From positions 19,063,173 through 19,127,172 of the forward strand of contig OZ020526.1 in assembly GCA_963971425.1 (NCBI GenBank): a stretch of DNA of 64,000 nucleotides, in the 5' to 3' direction. The translations under genes and the position numbers were made by a program. Shown here one piece after another: positions 53,457 through 64,000 of this stretch. The stretch comes from Bryoerythrophyllum caledonicum. Taxonomy: Eukaryota > Streptophyta > Bryopsida > Pottiales > Pottiaceae. The notes beneath the pieces are model-generated. The model worked only from the letters and a program-made list of their open reading frames with translations. It made no database searches and was not told the DNA's origin. Position 1 is the stretch's first letter. Each line of letters begins with the position of its first letter.

Positions 53457-54265
53457 TACAGTACCCTCACACAAGTATACGTACTTTTTGCTTTTGTACG
53501 TTTCCACACTACACTATTGCCAACTTTGGCACCGTCTTGAGGGCTAAAAATTTGTCAATTTACTATGAATTTTTTGGCACAAGATCACTTCTATGTTGAA
53601 AACATGTTTGCCAAATTTCAAGGCCGGAAAATTTATACTAAAAAAGATATCCAAGATTTACCAACAATATGGGGTAGGTGTAAGAAAAGTTTCACAGCTG
53701 CCAACTTTGACATCCTTCCAAGGATTGAAAGATTTTTTTTTGCCCATGTAATGTTTAGCATGGGACAACCTCTATATTGATTATATGTGGGAAAAATTTC
53801 TAGTCCAAAAGATCCACAGAATTGAAACTACATCAAAAGCTAGCAACATGTGTAGTTGTGAGAAACATTTCACTCCTAGCTGACTTTGACACACTCTCAA
53901 GGATTGGATTTTTTGGTATTTTTCCATTAAATTTTTGACATGAGACTATCTCTATGTTGATCACAGGCGTGCCAAATTTGAAGGCCAAAATATCTACATA
54001 TCAAAAGATTTTTGAAATCTACCAACATGTATAGTTGTGAGAATCAATTCACTCTTGCTGGCTTTGACGCCCTCCTAAGGATTCAATTTTTTATTTTTTC
54101 CCATGATATTTTGGAAAAAAGACCATGTCTATGTTGGGTTTACATGCGCTTAATTTCAAGTCCAAAAGACTCACAAAAGAAAAGAAACAAATCTAAATCT
54201 ACCAACATGTGTAGTTGTGAGAAACAATCAGCGAAACCATTTCACAATTGTCAACTTTGGTCGTT

Positions 54266-54391
54266 CCTAGGTGATCTTCCCTAGTGATCTTCCCTAGTGA
54301 TCTTCCCTAGTGATCTTCCCTAGTGATCTTCCCTAGTGATCTTCTCTATTGATCTTCCCTAGTGATCTTCCCTAGTGATATTTCCTAGGTC
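54266..54391. repeat. 13-bp tandem repeat
   Basis: About nine copies of CCCTAGTGATCTT with a few substitutions, inside the element at 53459-54737. Confidence 0.93.
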
Positions 54392-54418
54392 GGAAAAATT
54401 GTTAATTGACCATGAAAT

Positions 54419-54640
54419 GTTTGGCACAAGATCACCTTCATGTTGATAACATGTTACAAGGTAAATTATCAACATGTTACAAGGTAAGATAACATGTTTT
54501 GGCATGAAGGTAAGTTGGCATGAAGGTAAGTTGGCACAAGATCACCTTCATGTTGATAACATGTTTGGCACAAGATCACCTTCATGTTGATAACATGTTT
54601 GGCACAAGATCACCTTCATGTTGGCATGAAGGTAAGTTGG
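54419..54640. repeat. 33-34-bp tandem and interspersed repeat
   Basis: Four copies of a unit beginning GGCACAAGATCACCTTCATG, mixed with shorter GGCATGAAGGTAAGTT units. The array lies inside the same element. Confidence 0.9.
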
Positions 54641-55386
54641 CAATTTTTCAGCCCTCAGGAAGGTGCCAAAGTTGGCAGCAGTGTGGCGTGGAAACGTACA
54701 AAATCAAAAAAGTATGTATACTTGTGTGAGGGTACTGTACAAGGAAATAATATCATACTTTACATGATGGTAGTAAATTAAAACCTTTAACACGCAATTA
54801 AGCAATTATGCACTTAGCCAAGTGCACTGGTTGGTGGTAGAAAGCCGCAAGTTATTTGCTCATAACTTTTTTTTAAATCAAAATTTGGCAAAATTTTAGT
54901 ATGTTTTTTGTCAAAAAATTTTGGTGTTTGTCGTATCATACATTGGCATCTTTATGTTCATATCAGTAATATATTTTTTACATTCGCTACCTTTTTTTAG
55001 AAAATATATGATTTCTACTGTAGTTTGCAAATCCTGCTACAAAATTATGATCATGTGCCTAAAGAGATTATAAATGTGTTATGAGTTATTATAGGATTTT
55101 AGAGTACTGCACTACAAACACAATGTGTAAGAGATACAAAAATATATATGCAAATTCCTAAGACAGTGTAAAGTACCTCACTGTATTTTATAATGCAAAA
55201 ACATACATAATCAAGCAATTCCACACTATTGCTGAGGAATTCTAAAATCAAACATATCATATGGACCACCCAATACATAAATATATACCACCAACCGAAC
55301 GATAGACACATCTCAAACTGCATAATACTAACGTACTTGCCACCTAAACTGCGTGCATGCTCTACTATAGTATATCGCTCCACGGC

Positions 55387-58300
55387 TCACAGCTCATCTG
55401 CTGGCGGGACGACTCCCTCCACGTGTCCAATGGCGCTACCTACCATAGCGGATAGTTCATGATCCTCCACTGGACGATCTCCGACATCTTCGATGCCAAT
55501 GGACGCACACTCAACAAATCGGTAATTGCTAGGAACACCCTCCCACGTATGCCTTACCCTGTCATCATTATAGAAAAAGCCATCCTTTGCATTGAAGGAC
55601 ATCTCTCGCTCTGATGAGAAGGCCCCCTGAAATGCAATGATGTCCTCGGATACGCTAGATCTTGGAACGGGAGGCAAACCTGGTCCGATATCACTCTGAG
55701 TACCTCCGAACGTCTCTTGTGTCTCCGATACAGGCTCTGATTGAGAAGGCATCGAAGGCTGTCGAATCCTCCTCTACACCGAAAAAAATTCACATGAATC
55801 CAATCCTTCTTCCTCCATCTCCAACCTAGGACCATCAAATGTACGCCCCCGTCCTGCCCCTGCCGCCAAACTAACATCACTACACCTGTATCTTGCATCC
55901 TCTCTGTAGGTGTTGCAGACGTCGCCCCTGAAGTATCTCCCACCGTCCGCTGCGTTGATGGAATTCTCTCTCCATCCTCATCGGCGTCTGAATCACTGCC
56001 AGATGAGAAATCTTCAGTGGTACCTGAACGTGGCAATCTCTCATGTAAACCACCTCCATCCTCATTGTCCTCTTCATTCCTCACTCCACCAACAGCATCT
56101 TCGGTCTCAGGTACGATGTTGCAACCAGTACTTGTTCCACCAGTCCTGACCAACAGTTGTCCTTGGAAATTGTCGGACAACTCATTGTACAGGAATGAAA
56201 CTCTGTCTGTACAATCGTCATTGATGAAAACCTCAGATCCCTGGAAATCTCCTTCAAGGATCGTGGGAATGGCCGTAGATATGTTACACGCCACTAAACC
56301 CAAACCACGGGGCAAGTATGAGCCCACTAGTCTTGCAAGCTCTGATGGAGATCTCCCAAGTGAATCAACTTCAGAGGGTTGGCGTGCCTCAGTCCAGTGA
56401 TCCAAGAATACAAGTGGAAGTGGAACGTCTCCAGAAACATAGTTCGGGCCAGGAGATGTACTCACAGGGTGCTGCATACAAATCACAACATCGCCAATCG
56501 GTTGTACTACTTGCTCCAGACGCCCATTCTCTGTAAAATCAAGAGCATAGGGATTAACCGAGTTGGGATCAAAAGCCCAACATCCACGTCGCATAGTACA
56601 TCCCTCTGGAAGCTTCACCTTTGTGAAAAACTCCTCATTGGCATACACAGCCGCTGGTAACAAGAAGATGACGTTCCATCGTTCAATATTTGCCATCCAT
56701 AATGTCAGCTGTGCAAAAGCTGCGGATAACTGGGCGTCTCCCCAATGACCATCTCCATGCCTCCCACCGCCACGTCGACAATCAATCACCCACAAACATG
56801 GTTTTCCCAACTCTATGTAGTCGGTGCGGAATAATCCTCTTCTACACCGAACCGGAAGAAGATTCTCTGTGTCGCTCTACCCTGGCTTCTTGACTTACAT
56901 CTGCCATTCCCAATTAGCAGTAGCCAATTCTCCCACATCCACGGACATTCCAATGTATCCACGTCCCCCTGCTGCAATGTCACCATAATGAAACCTGATG
57001 GAATGGGGGATGAGGTAGCCTATGTCTTCCAGTTTAGACACCTTCCCCTGCACAGGAGCACTCCAAGCTTTTTTCGTGGCAGCATTCAAAAGCTTCCCTA
57101 AGGTATCAAGTTGTGCACTACTCCTCGGAAAATACTTCGCTACACGCATACGAAAGAACTCCTCCATAGAATCAGGTGTACTTTCCTTGTTCTCCACCAT
57201 CAACCAACGGATCGAATTCATCACAACTTCTCGTCTCTGATATCGGTCAACCACACCGGCAATCGTACGAGGATGTGAATTCTTGTCTTTTACACCGTCA
57301 AAGTAATATGCTTGAGAAGGTCTTACTCCATCCCCCCTCACCGGCTTCGCTGCAGCAGACTTTGCCAACCGAAGATAATATGGATTCGGAACCCTACTTA
57401 GAGGCCTCAACCAATTCTGCGTCATCTCCTTTCTTGTTGGTCGTACGTCCACATTTGGATCCAGCTCTTTCTTCCTCGCCATGTCCTTCCACTTGTCCTC
57501 TTCCTCCTTGTTGTAAAAGAGAATGTCGTCTTCGTAGTCCTTGCATACTTGAATGATAACTTCGAAGCAGTCATTGCTCGGATTCCATGCATGATTGGTC
57601 AGATCCTCCATGTTTTTGGCCAATTTCTTCACCGTGACATCTCCATCCCCCTGAGGCAACTTATGCACTGCACTTGCCGCACTCACCAAAGCAACAGCCC
57701 TACGTGCATCGTCCGCACGTAGTGTGCTATCAGGCCTCCCGTATAGATCCCAAATCTGACGGATCTTCCTCAAATCCTCCTCTATGGTAGAATATGAATG
57801 TCTCTGGAACTCCGCCACGTTGATCCGCACAGACTTCTCAATGTAAAAGCGACGATCATCATACACCACAAAAGAGGCCTCCCGCCGCTCAAACGTGTCC
57901 AGATACTCGTTTAAAGGCATAGTACTGCTGCTGTGCAAACTGTCCACTGCTGCTGTGCAAACTTACAAGCTGCTACTATGTGTTGCCCATCCACCGGTTC
58001 CCAAATGATATGATCTTGAAGCCAAGAATATTGGGATCCCATCGCACCCTGTGCAGAAGCACTCCCGTGTGCAATGAACATGCGCTCAAACTCTCGTGCG
58101 GTACCTACCAACGAAAATGGCAGCTCTTCCTACTCAACGACACCATCATCGGTGGTAGTATGCACGATGTATCTGATCGGTCGATGTACCAATCTACTCA
58201 CCCGAGTCGCGGATTCTGGGTCTTGTAAACGGTTGAATACTTCTATGACCCTCTTCTGTGATAAAACTCGGTGGTTGGTTTCCGGATTCTCTACAGAGAC

Positions 58301-59392
58301 AATGCGGTCCATGTGTGCCTTAAACACAAAATTCCCCCACACTGATCCTTTCGCAATCTCCTCTATTGTAGGCACTGGTGCTTTTAAATTCATAGGAGTT
58401 GGAACATCCTGTGGTATCTCCGCATTGTCTTCAAAATCCTCTAGTATATTGTCTGGAAGGTTGTGAAAATCTTCTTCCTCCGGCGCCATGGCTGACAAAT
58501 CAGCTGAATCTCCTGGTGTAGATGTAGGGGCCCTATGATGACCATCAGGCGTCCTGAGCCCCGACCTAGGAACCCTGCCACCCGATCTAGGAACCCTGCC
58601 ACCCGATCTTGCACTTCTCCCATTTAACCTCCTCCCATTTGGATCCAAACTTGATGGGCCTTCTCTTGAACCAGAAGCTACATCATTGTCAACACGCCGT
58701 GGCCTCTTCGTAGGACGTCTACTCGTTAATGGAGGATTCGGTAATGTTTGTACCTTAGAAGTTGTGGTGGGATGTTGGCCTCCACTTTCCCTCGCCCCCT
58801 CTAGTGGTCGCTAATCCAGTTGCAACGGCTCAGCAAGAATTCGATAAACTTCTGATTCTTTTGGTTCCGCTGGTGGGGCTTGAGTTGTCGCACGTGATGG
58901 GTCCCTCTGCCGAAATGCTTCATATCTAATATGTTCCTCCATAATCTTCTTAGCCTTCAGCACCATCTCCGGTGATAACGCTAAATAGGCTAAGACGTTG
59001 TTGTGTCTAGCAGTACGTACCGCAAGACAGATGTTCAACCAAAACGTCTGCAATGATTTGAGGAATTTCACCTAACCTGGATTTTGAAGAAGATTCAAAG
59101 GGACAGGTGCAAGAAGCAACTTTTTTGAAAGAGAAGTCTTTACTTCCGATTGACCTGGACCCACTACACAAGTAACGTATACCATATCATCACGTCGAAG
59201 AGTGATTGCCTGGATTTTGCCAAAACTTTTCCCCAACGCCGATGTACGCTTCCCAAGCTCAAAGGGATAATCCGTCACCCATATGAAGGCGCTTGACTCA
59301 TCTACTTCCGCGATCCACCAGCCGTGGCTCTCCCAAATTCTATCAATATTTGGTGGTGCCATAACGCAACACTCAAAAAAACTGTATATCAT
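55387..59392 (-). pseudogene. Long coding region of the 9-kb element, with ParB-like and methyltransferase-like parts
   Basis: Several open stretches in minus orientation run one after another and appear to be one gene, broken at several places. The first begins MAPPNIDRIWESHGWWIAEV. A Pro/Arg-rich linker follows near 58.7-58.5 kb. The stretch at 58111-57911 has HIIWEPVDGQHIVAACKFA, whose DGQH word is like that of ParB/DndB-type folds. The stretch 57947-56895 is mostly helical and charged. The stretch from 56810 has LWVIDCRRGGGRHGDGHWGD, LVACNISTAIPTIL and GSEVFINDDCTDRVSFL, whose order could be that of an N4/N6 DNA methyltransferase. The acidic end has no known match. All domain names here are guesses from short motifs. 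Confidence 0.4.
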
Positions 59393-59419
59393 TACAAAAC
59401 GATAGTCACTATTAGTATG

Positions 59420-60450
59420 GAATAAGAATTTTTTTGAACATGCAACACCCCTTGTCTACCTCTAAAAACTTTTGCACTACAGAAGATTTAATTCCAACAC
59501 CATTGTGTTAAGTATGTTGTTAGTTCTTTGGTGAAATAGCATATTAATCCAAGTCAATTATTTTCATACATTGTCACACATTTTCGGCCAAGGTACCAAA
59601 AAAACTTCTACCTTTCCACAAAAATCTTTGAGATCTTCGTATGATTCATTTTTTATTTTTCCTACGGCATTATGTGATGTAAATCTTCTTATTGACCATT
59701 TGGATTCTCATTTAAAACAATATCGAGTTCACAAAAAAATATAACTTGAATTGCGAATTTTTTGAATTTGCTACACCCCTTGTCTACCTCTAAAAACATT
59801 TGCACTACACAAGATCTAAATCCAATACCATCGTGTTAAGCATGTTGTTAGTTCTTTGGTGAAATAGCATATTAATCCAAGTCAATTATTTTCACACATT
59901 GTCACACATTTTTGGCCACCGTACTCAAAAAACTTCTACCTTTCTACATAAATCTTTGAGATCTTCGTATGATTCACTTTTGATTTTTCCTACGGCATTA
60001 TGTAATGTAAACCTTCGTATTGACCATTTGGATTCTCATTTCAAACGATATCAAGTTCACAAAAAAACATAACGTGAATTGAGAATTTTTGAACCCCCAC
60101 TCATTGCACATTTTTTTTTAATATGCTACACCCCTTTTCTAACTCTAAAAATTGGTATATACCAAATTAACATCATGCTTAACATTATGGTAATTAATTG
60201 AGACCTTTTATAGTGCAAAAATGTGACACCAATTGAAATCAAAGTCTGCTGATCCAGAAAACGCAGGGAAGAAAATGAGCCTTTTCTTTACTTTAAACAT
60301 TATAATCTTTCAATCCGTGCAGTAAAACTTTATGAAATTTTTATAGTGTATAACTTAATAAGTCATTATTGAGATCCTACGGTTCAAAGTACCAAAAAAA
60401 ACTTCATTTTTCTTCCATGCTAATTGCACTAAAACTAGCATTTTTAACGA
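59420..60450. repeat. Dispersed AT-rich repeat in tandem
   Basis: Two to three similar blocks (starting near 59430, 59750 and 60090) share CTACACCCCTT-like and CCTTTCNACATAAATCTTTG words with 16000-16950, 45560-46080 and 53090-53420. No coding region. Confidence 0.55.
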
Positions 60451-60670
60451 TTTTTGGTTGAGATATTCTCCACATCATTTATGGACCAAGGAACTCGGGG
60501 TATCAATATCAAGGGTATCACCACCAGGGTATGACCTACTGTGCACCGTAACCGGTTTTCAACTTAGGGTTTGAGTCAGGGTATCAACTTAGGGTTTTGA
60601 GTTTGGGTTTCGGAAGTTAGGGTATCAACAACGGATATCAATCCATCGCACTTTGGGTAGTCCTAGGAGG

Positions 60671-60688
60671 GGTGTGCGCGCGCACACC
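60671..60688. other. 18-bp alternating purine-pyrimidine palindrome
   Basis: GGTGTGCGCGCGCACACC is a perfect palindrome with a CG-alternating centre, able in principle to form Z-DNA or a hairpin. A close relative GTATGCGCGCGCACAC is at about 61124. Confidence 0.7.
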
Positions 60689-61221
60689 TCTCGTAGAAGT
60701 TGTGAGGGGAGGCTGTGAGTGTGAGAGAGAGGGTTTGGAGGAGAGAGAGGCTTGTGGGATTGTGAGAGAGGAAGTTGTGAGGGCGGAGAGTGAGGAGAGA
60801 AGAGTTGTGAGGGAGAGAGGAATGGAGTGGAGGTGTGAGGGTAGCCGCAAGAGAGTAGCAGCAACATTGTGGAGGTAGAGTAGCCTGCGGAAGCTTCGCC
60901 TCGCCGCGCCTGCGGGCGGCTGCGCGCAGCGATGGATGTCGCGTCTGTGACGCAGCTAGGGCTGCCTGGGTCGCAGCGAGGGCTTGGTTTCTTGGTTCAA
61001 AAATCCTAAATCTTAAAGGTAACCCTTAACTCAGAAAGCTCATCCTCACCATCGTCAAGAGGTGGCACGCGACGGGAAGGCCAGGTCGTTTTTGGATTGA
61101 TGGAGGAGCACCAGCAGTTGGGGGTATGCGCGCGCACACCCCCAGTCTACGGTTACTCCATGAGGTGTCGTGCGAACTCCATGGGAACGGAGGCTACTAG
61201 AGTTGCGGCAGCTAGAGTTTT

Positions 61222-61382
61222 GGGGCGGCGGCTAGGTCTTGGCTGTGGCGGCTAGGGTTTGGTTGTGGCGGCTAGGGTTTAGGTGTGGCGGCTAGGGTTT
61301 GGGTGTGGCGGCTAGGGTTTGGGTGTGGCGGCTAGGGTTTGGATGTGGCGGCTAGGATTTGGGTGTGGTAGCTAGGGTTTAA
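61222..61382. repeat. 20-bp minisatellite with a telomere-like core
   Basis: About eight copies of GGTGTGGCGGCTAGGGTTT with single substitutions. Each copy contains TAGGGTTT, the core of the plant telomere repeat, but the repeat unit is not telomeric. It lies between the two coding regions of the 9-kb element. Confidence 0.93.
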
Positions 61383-62501
61383 GGTACTGCGTTGTGCCAT
61401 ACTGAGGATTTAGTGCCATACTGATAGCTACTCTCTTGACTTCAATTCTGTGTGGTTTTGGTGTAATAATTTCAGCTGATCGAAGGTTGAACTCACGAGT
61501 TGTTGACTGCTACATGTATATTCATTCAACTTTGTTGAATTTGCAATTTTGTACGTACTCAAGTTGGTGTCCTCATTTGTGTACTCACCTAACACTATCG
61601 TAGTTCTAACTGAACTTCAATCACCATGAACCTAACCCTGGAGTTCCCTCATATTCAAAATTGAAACAAACTCAAAAGCTTACCAAATTTGCTAAAATCA
61701 CCTCAATGTGCAAATTTTCTCCAATCTATATAGTACACAAAGTTGACAGGAATTAGTGAATGCAGTAAAAATCACATGGCCTAGAGGTTTTGATTTGAAG
61801 AGAGCTCACCTTAGAAACTGGGAAGAGAAATGACCTCTAGATTTGCATAGAAACCTTACATCCATGTTGGATCCTTGTGCCTCAAGTTTACTAGTCAAAA
61901 TTTGACTTTTGAACTTTGGACTTTTTGCTTTGTTTCTCCTTATGTTCCCACTTTTTACATATAATATTAAAATTTCGGGCTCTATGTAATATGAAGATAC
62001 TTAGTTTTTATCACATAGTTTATCATATAAATTTTATGCATGTATTGCAGGTAAAGTGGGAAGGGTTGAAAAACATGTTCAACAACGACGGAATGGTGTT
62101 TTAATGTTAAACGACATCAAGTATCAGTGGGTGTACTGCTAACACCTGCAACGTATCTTGAGGTAAATATTTATTTCTATACAATTTTAAGATTGATTGT
62201 TGATTGATCTTCTATACTATGTTGTTTGTAGAATAACCTTTATGTGGTTGTGCAAACTCTTTCTTTCATTAGCAATTGTAACAAGTTTCAATGGTGTCAA
62301 TAATAGCAAGTAGACAACATGGTTCATTTTCTTCCCTAGGTTCAGTGGATTCCCTTCGTTTCAGTTCACTTGGATTCAAAAGATTGCATCACACATGATC
62401 TAGATTCATTATCATCATGTCAGAAATGATATAAGTTCCATTTTACACCAATGTTTAGGGATGCAGAAGACATTTAGCATATTTAACCCCTAAAGGATCA
62501 A

Positions 62502-63235
62502 GTGTCAAAAATTGGCTTTTTGAATCGTGCATCTTTGGATGTAATGGATGGTGCAAGTGAAGAAAATCGCGAGGTAAATGTCGTAGAGCAGGTAGTGGCC
62601 ATGCTTCCAAATGCCGAGGCTCAAGGATACTTTGGGCTTCGTAGAGGAAGACCCTCTAATCAAGCAGTGCGTAGGGCACAACAAACAGAGCGCAACTATG
62701 TTGAGGAACGCGCCGAAGAAGGAACAGTGTATGAAGGTAATCACGACCCATTTCCACCATTTAATCCACAATCTGATATCCGTTGTGGACAGTTTGTAGC
62801 CTTGAGTGTTGATCAAGCAGAGATAGAAGGCGGTGTACCATTCTATGTAGGGAAAGTGATTGAGGAAGGAAAAAATCAATGGAGACTTAAGATTAAGGTT
62901 TGTTGGTATTGGCCCATCATCCAAAGGGGGGTTGGTGATGGACATGGGTCTTTTGCACAACGGTATGCAAATTGCATGGACTCAATCTGGGAGCCTTCTG
63001 GAGAGAGCCATAGTTGGGTAGAGAAGATGCATGCATTTTTTCATGGATAGACTCTCCGGAAAGAACCATGTCAGGGGCCAGCGGGTGGAGAAAGAGCAAT
63101 GTATTTGGAGTGCAGGTTGAAAGCAGGATTCGCATTCTTCAATCGGCAAAGGCTCATATACTACAATATATTGCAATGCAAACTGAAGCTATCGATGACG
63201 ACCGTTTGCAAGCAGCCTTAAATTCTATGGAGTAG
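62502..63235 (+). CDS. Second coding region of the 9-kb element, unrecognised
   Basis: The open frame to 63050 holds MDGASEENREVNVVEQ (ATG near 62541) and a basic stretch GLRRGRPSNQAVRRAQ. A conserved-looking block follows: CGQFVALSVDQAEIEGGVPF, YVGKVIEEG, KVCWYWP and MDSIWEPSGESHSWVEK. A small beta-rich reader-type domain (BAH or Tudor-like) is possible but I cannot show it. Another frame from 63047 to 63235 (WRKSNVFGVQVESRIRILQS to LNSME) looks like the continuation, so there is a splice or a frame change near 63050. Short upstream exons may lie at about 62051-62161 after a TTGCAG acceptor. I do not recognise the family. Confidence 0.45.
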
Positions 63236-63811
63236 ATAGTGTGCCTTTTTGAGAGTATAGTAGTTGTGTATGGTAATTGATATATAGAGTATGTGTAAGA
63301 GTAGTATATGCTAAGGGTGATTTAAGACATTATGTCATTAACCCTTTAGAGTAAAGTTGTGTTTAATATTGGTGCTAAGTCCAATTGTAGAAGCATCTAT
63401 ATAACGTTTCCACCATTGTATACATTATGTTCTACGTAGAATATCTTTTCATCAACTGCCAACCGTTGCATAAAGTATGTTTTTTTGAAATTACGCCTGT
63501 TTGTATACTACAATCCTTCAAATCTATCTTTGAAATATTGTGAAACTATATTAAATACACATTTATCTAGTATTAACGAGGGGCCACCACAAATTAGTTG
63601 AAAATGCCAAAAAATCGCTTCCAATATGAACAACCATGATTGTACGTAATATTGTTGCAGAAGCTCAATTTTTTTTCCTTTGGAAAACATTTTTTTAAAT
63701 TTTTTTTTTTTGAATTTTTGAATTTTGCCACTTTTGTTTGCAATGGCCGCCGTTGTACCCAAGTGCACTTTTAAATGGCCAAGTGCATAATTGCTTAATT
63801 GCGTGTTCTTT

Positions 63812-64000
63812 GTGTAGTGCAAAATTGGAGAAGAAGAAGAACTTTGGTCCCCGAAGGAAACCGGTGTGAATATAGTGTTTGTTCATTCTCTTCACTAAGC
63901 CAATGGCCACTGGACATAGGTTAGTGTAATAGAACTACTTCCCTTTTGAAGATAAACACTTTTCTACACTAACCTTCATTAAGTGCTTCCCTTCATTAAG
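63812..64000. other. Right flank of the 9-kb element
   Basis: Short flank up to the window end with no feature I can support. Confidence 0.5.

Larger units (their letters stand above)
53459..54737. mobile_element. Non-autonomous Tc1/mariner-like element built of 180-bp modules
   Basis: The 1279-bp element is flanked by TA (53457-53458 and 54738-54739). The ends read CAGTACCCTCACACAAGTAT in both directions and stay similar for about 95 bp. The interior has modules of about 180 bp with CCAACTTTGNCACC words near 53518, 53697, 53877, 54057 and 54247. These match the modules in the arms of element 2. No transposase is present. Two short tandem arrays occupy its right part. Confidence 0.85.
54789..63807. 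mobile_element. Putative 9-kb DNA transposon of unknown class
   Basis: The left end AACACGCAATTAAGCAATTA (54789) is matched in inverted orientation at the right end (63807). The two ends agree over about 32 bp with one mismatch, then share AGTGCACT after a small gap. The 4-bp sequence CTTT flanks both sides (54785-54788 and 63808-63811). The 9019 bp contain a minus-strand coding region (59392-55387) and a plus-strand one (about 62040-63235). A GC-rich, minisatellite-bearing stretch lies between them at 60.6-61.4 kb. I recognise no known transposase. The class is open, and the boundaries rest only on the paired ends. Confidence 0.6.

Noticed and set aside
60625-60878. Ser/Pro or Arg/Glu-rich open frames
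   Set aside because: They come from a GA-rich low-complexity stretch with no conserved content.
61222-61382. Interstitial telomere
   Set aside because: The unit is 20 bp with a single TAGGGTTT each, not tandem TTTAGGG.

Overview
The window is nuclear DNA of a streptophyte (land plant or charophyte alga). The evidence is a plant-type exocyst SEC3 with about 25 short exons, a plant PLATZ zinc protein, plant-like 40S ribosomal protein S27, a spliceosomal PRKRIP1 homologue and an SRC2-like C2 pseudogene. An HSPA12-type Hsp70 and many Tc1/mariner DNA transposons are not typical of seed plants. A non-seed plant or a charophyte (a Chara-like genome is my guess) fits best. The species cannot be fixed from sequence alone. 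Coding regions at 9-10 kb, 13-14.2 kb and 36.6-41.3 kb are GC-rich islands in AT-rich DNA.

Layout. 0.4-8.3 kb: SEC3 (+), 5' end not resolved. 9.0-10.1 kb: PRKRIP1 homologue (-), convergent with SEC3. 10.6-12.3 kb: a small foldback and a TA-flanked inverted-repeat element. 13.2-18.7 kb: a ten-exon gene (+) of unrecognised family, with a 377-bp CT tract and two MITEs in its introns. 19.6-20.6 kb: a Ty1/copia fossil. 21.0-21.8 kb: intronless PLATZ gene (+). 22.4-25.0 kb: non-autonomous CACTA element with TTT target duplication. 25.9-26.2 kb: C2-domain pseudogene (-) broken by a MITE and by Tc1 elements. 26.2-34.6 kb: three Tc1/mariner (DD34E) elements, two of which abut and share one TA. The middle one has roughly 947-bp inverted repeats and an apparently intact transposase. 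36.6-38.8 kb: HSPA12-like Hsp70 (+). 39-41.3 kb: two damaged MLKL-like kinase genes (-). 42.3-43.0 and 47.1-47.8 kb: two intact RPS27 genes (-) in a segmental duplication. A PIF/Harbinger element (48.1-51.8 kb, TAA target duplication) sits in the second copy. 53.5-54.7 kb: a non-autonomous Tc1-like element. 54.8-63.8 kb: a 9-kb segment bounded by 32-bp inverted repeats and a 4-bp CTTT duplication, holding two divergently placed unrecognised coding regions. I think this is a large DNA transposon of unknown class.

How the genes relate. SEC3 (exocytosis), PRKRIP1 (splicing) and S27 (translation) are ordinary housekeeping genes. HSPA12 and the MLKL-like kinases are convergent neighbours of a kind often seen in stress or immunity, but nothing in the sequence shows that they work together. 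The accessory content is mostly TA-targeting DNA transposons and their deletion derivatives. All coordinates were read by eye. Splice sites were chosen by GT/AG rules and frame continuity, backed by recall of family sequences, and no database was searched.
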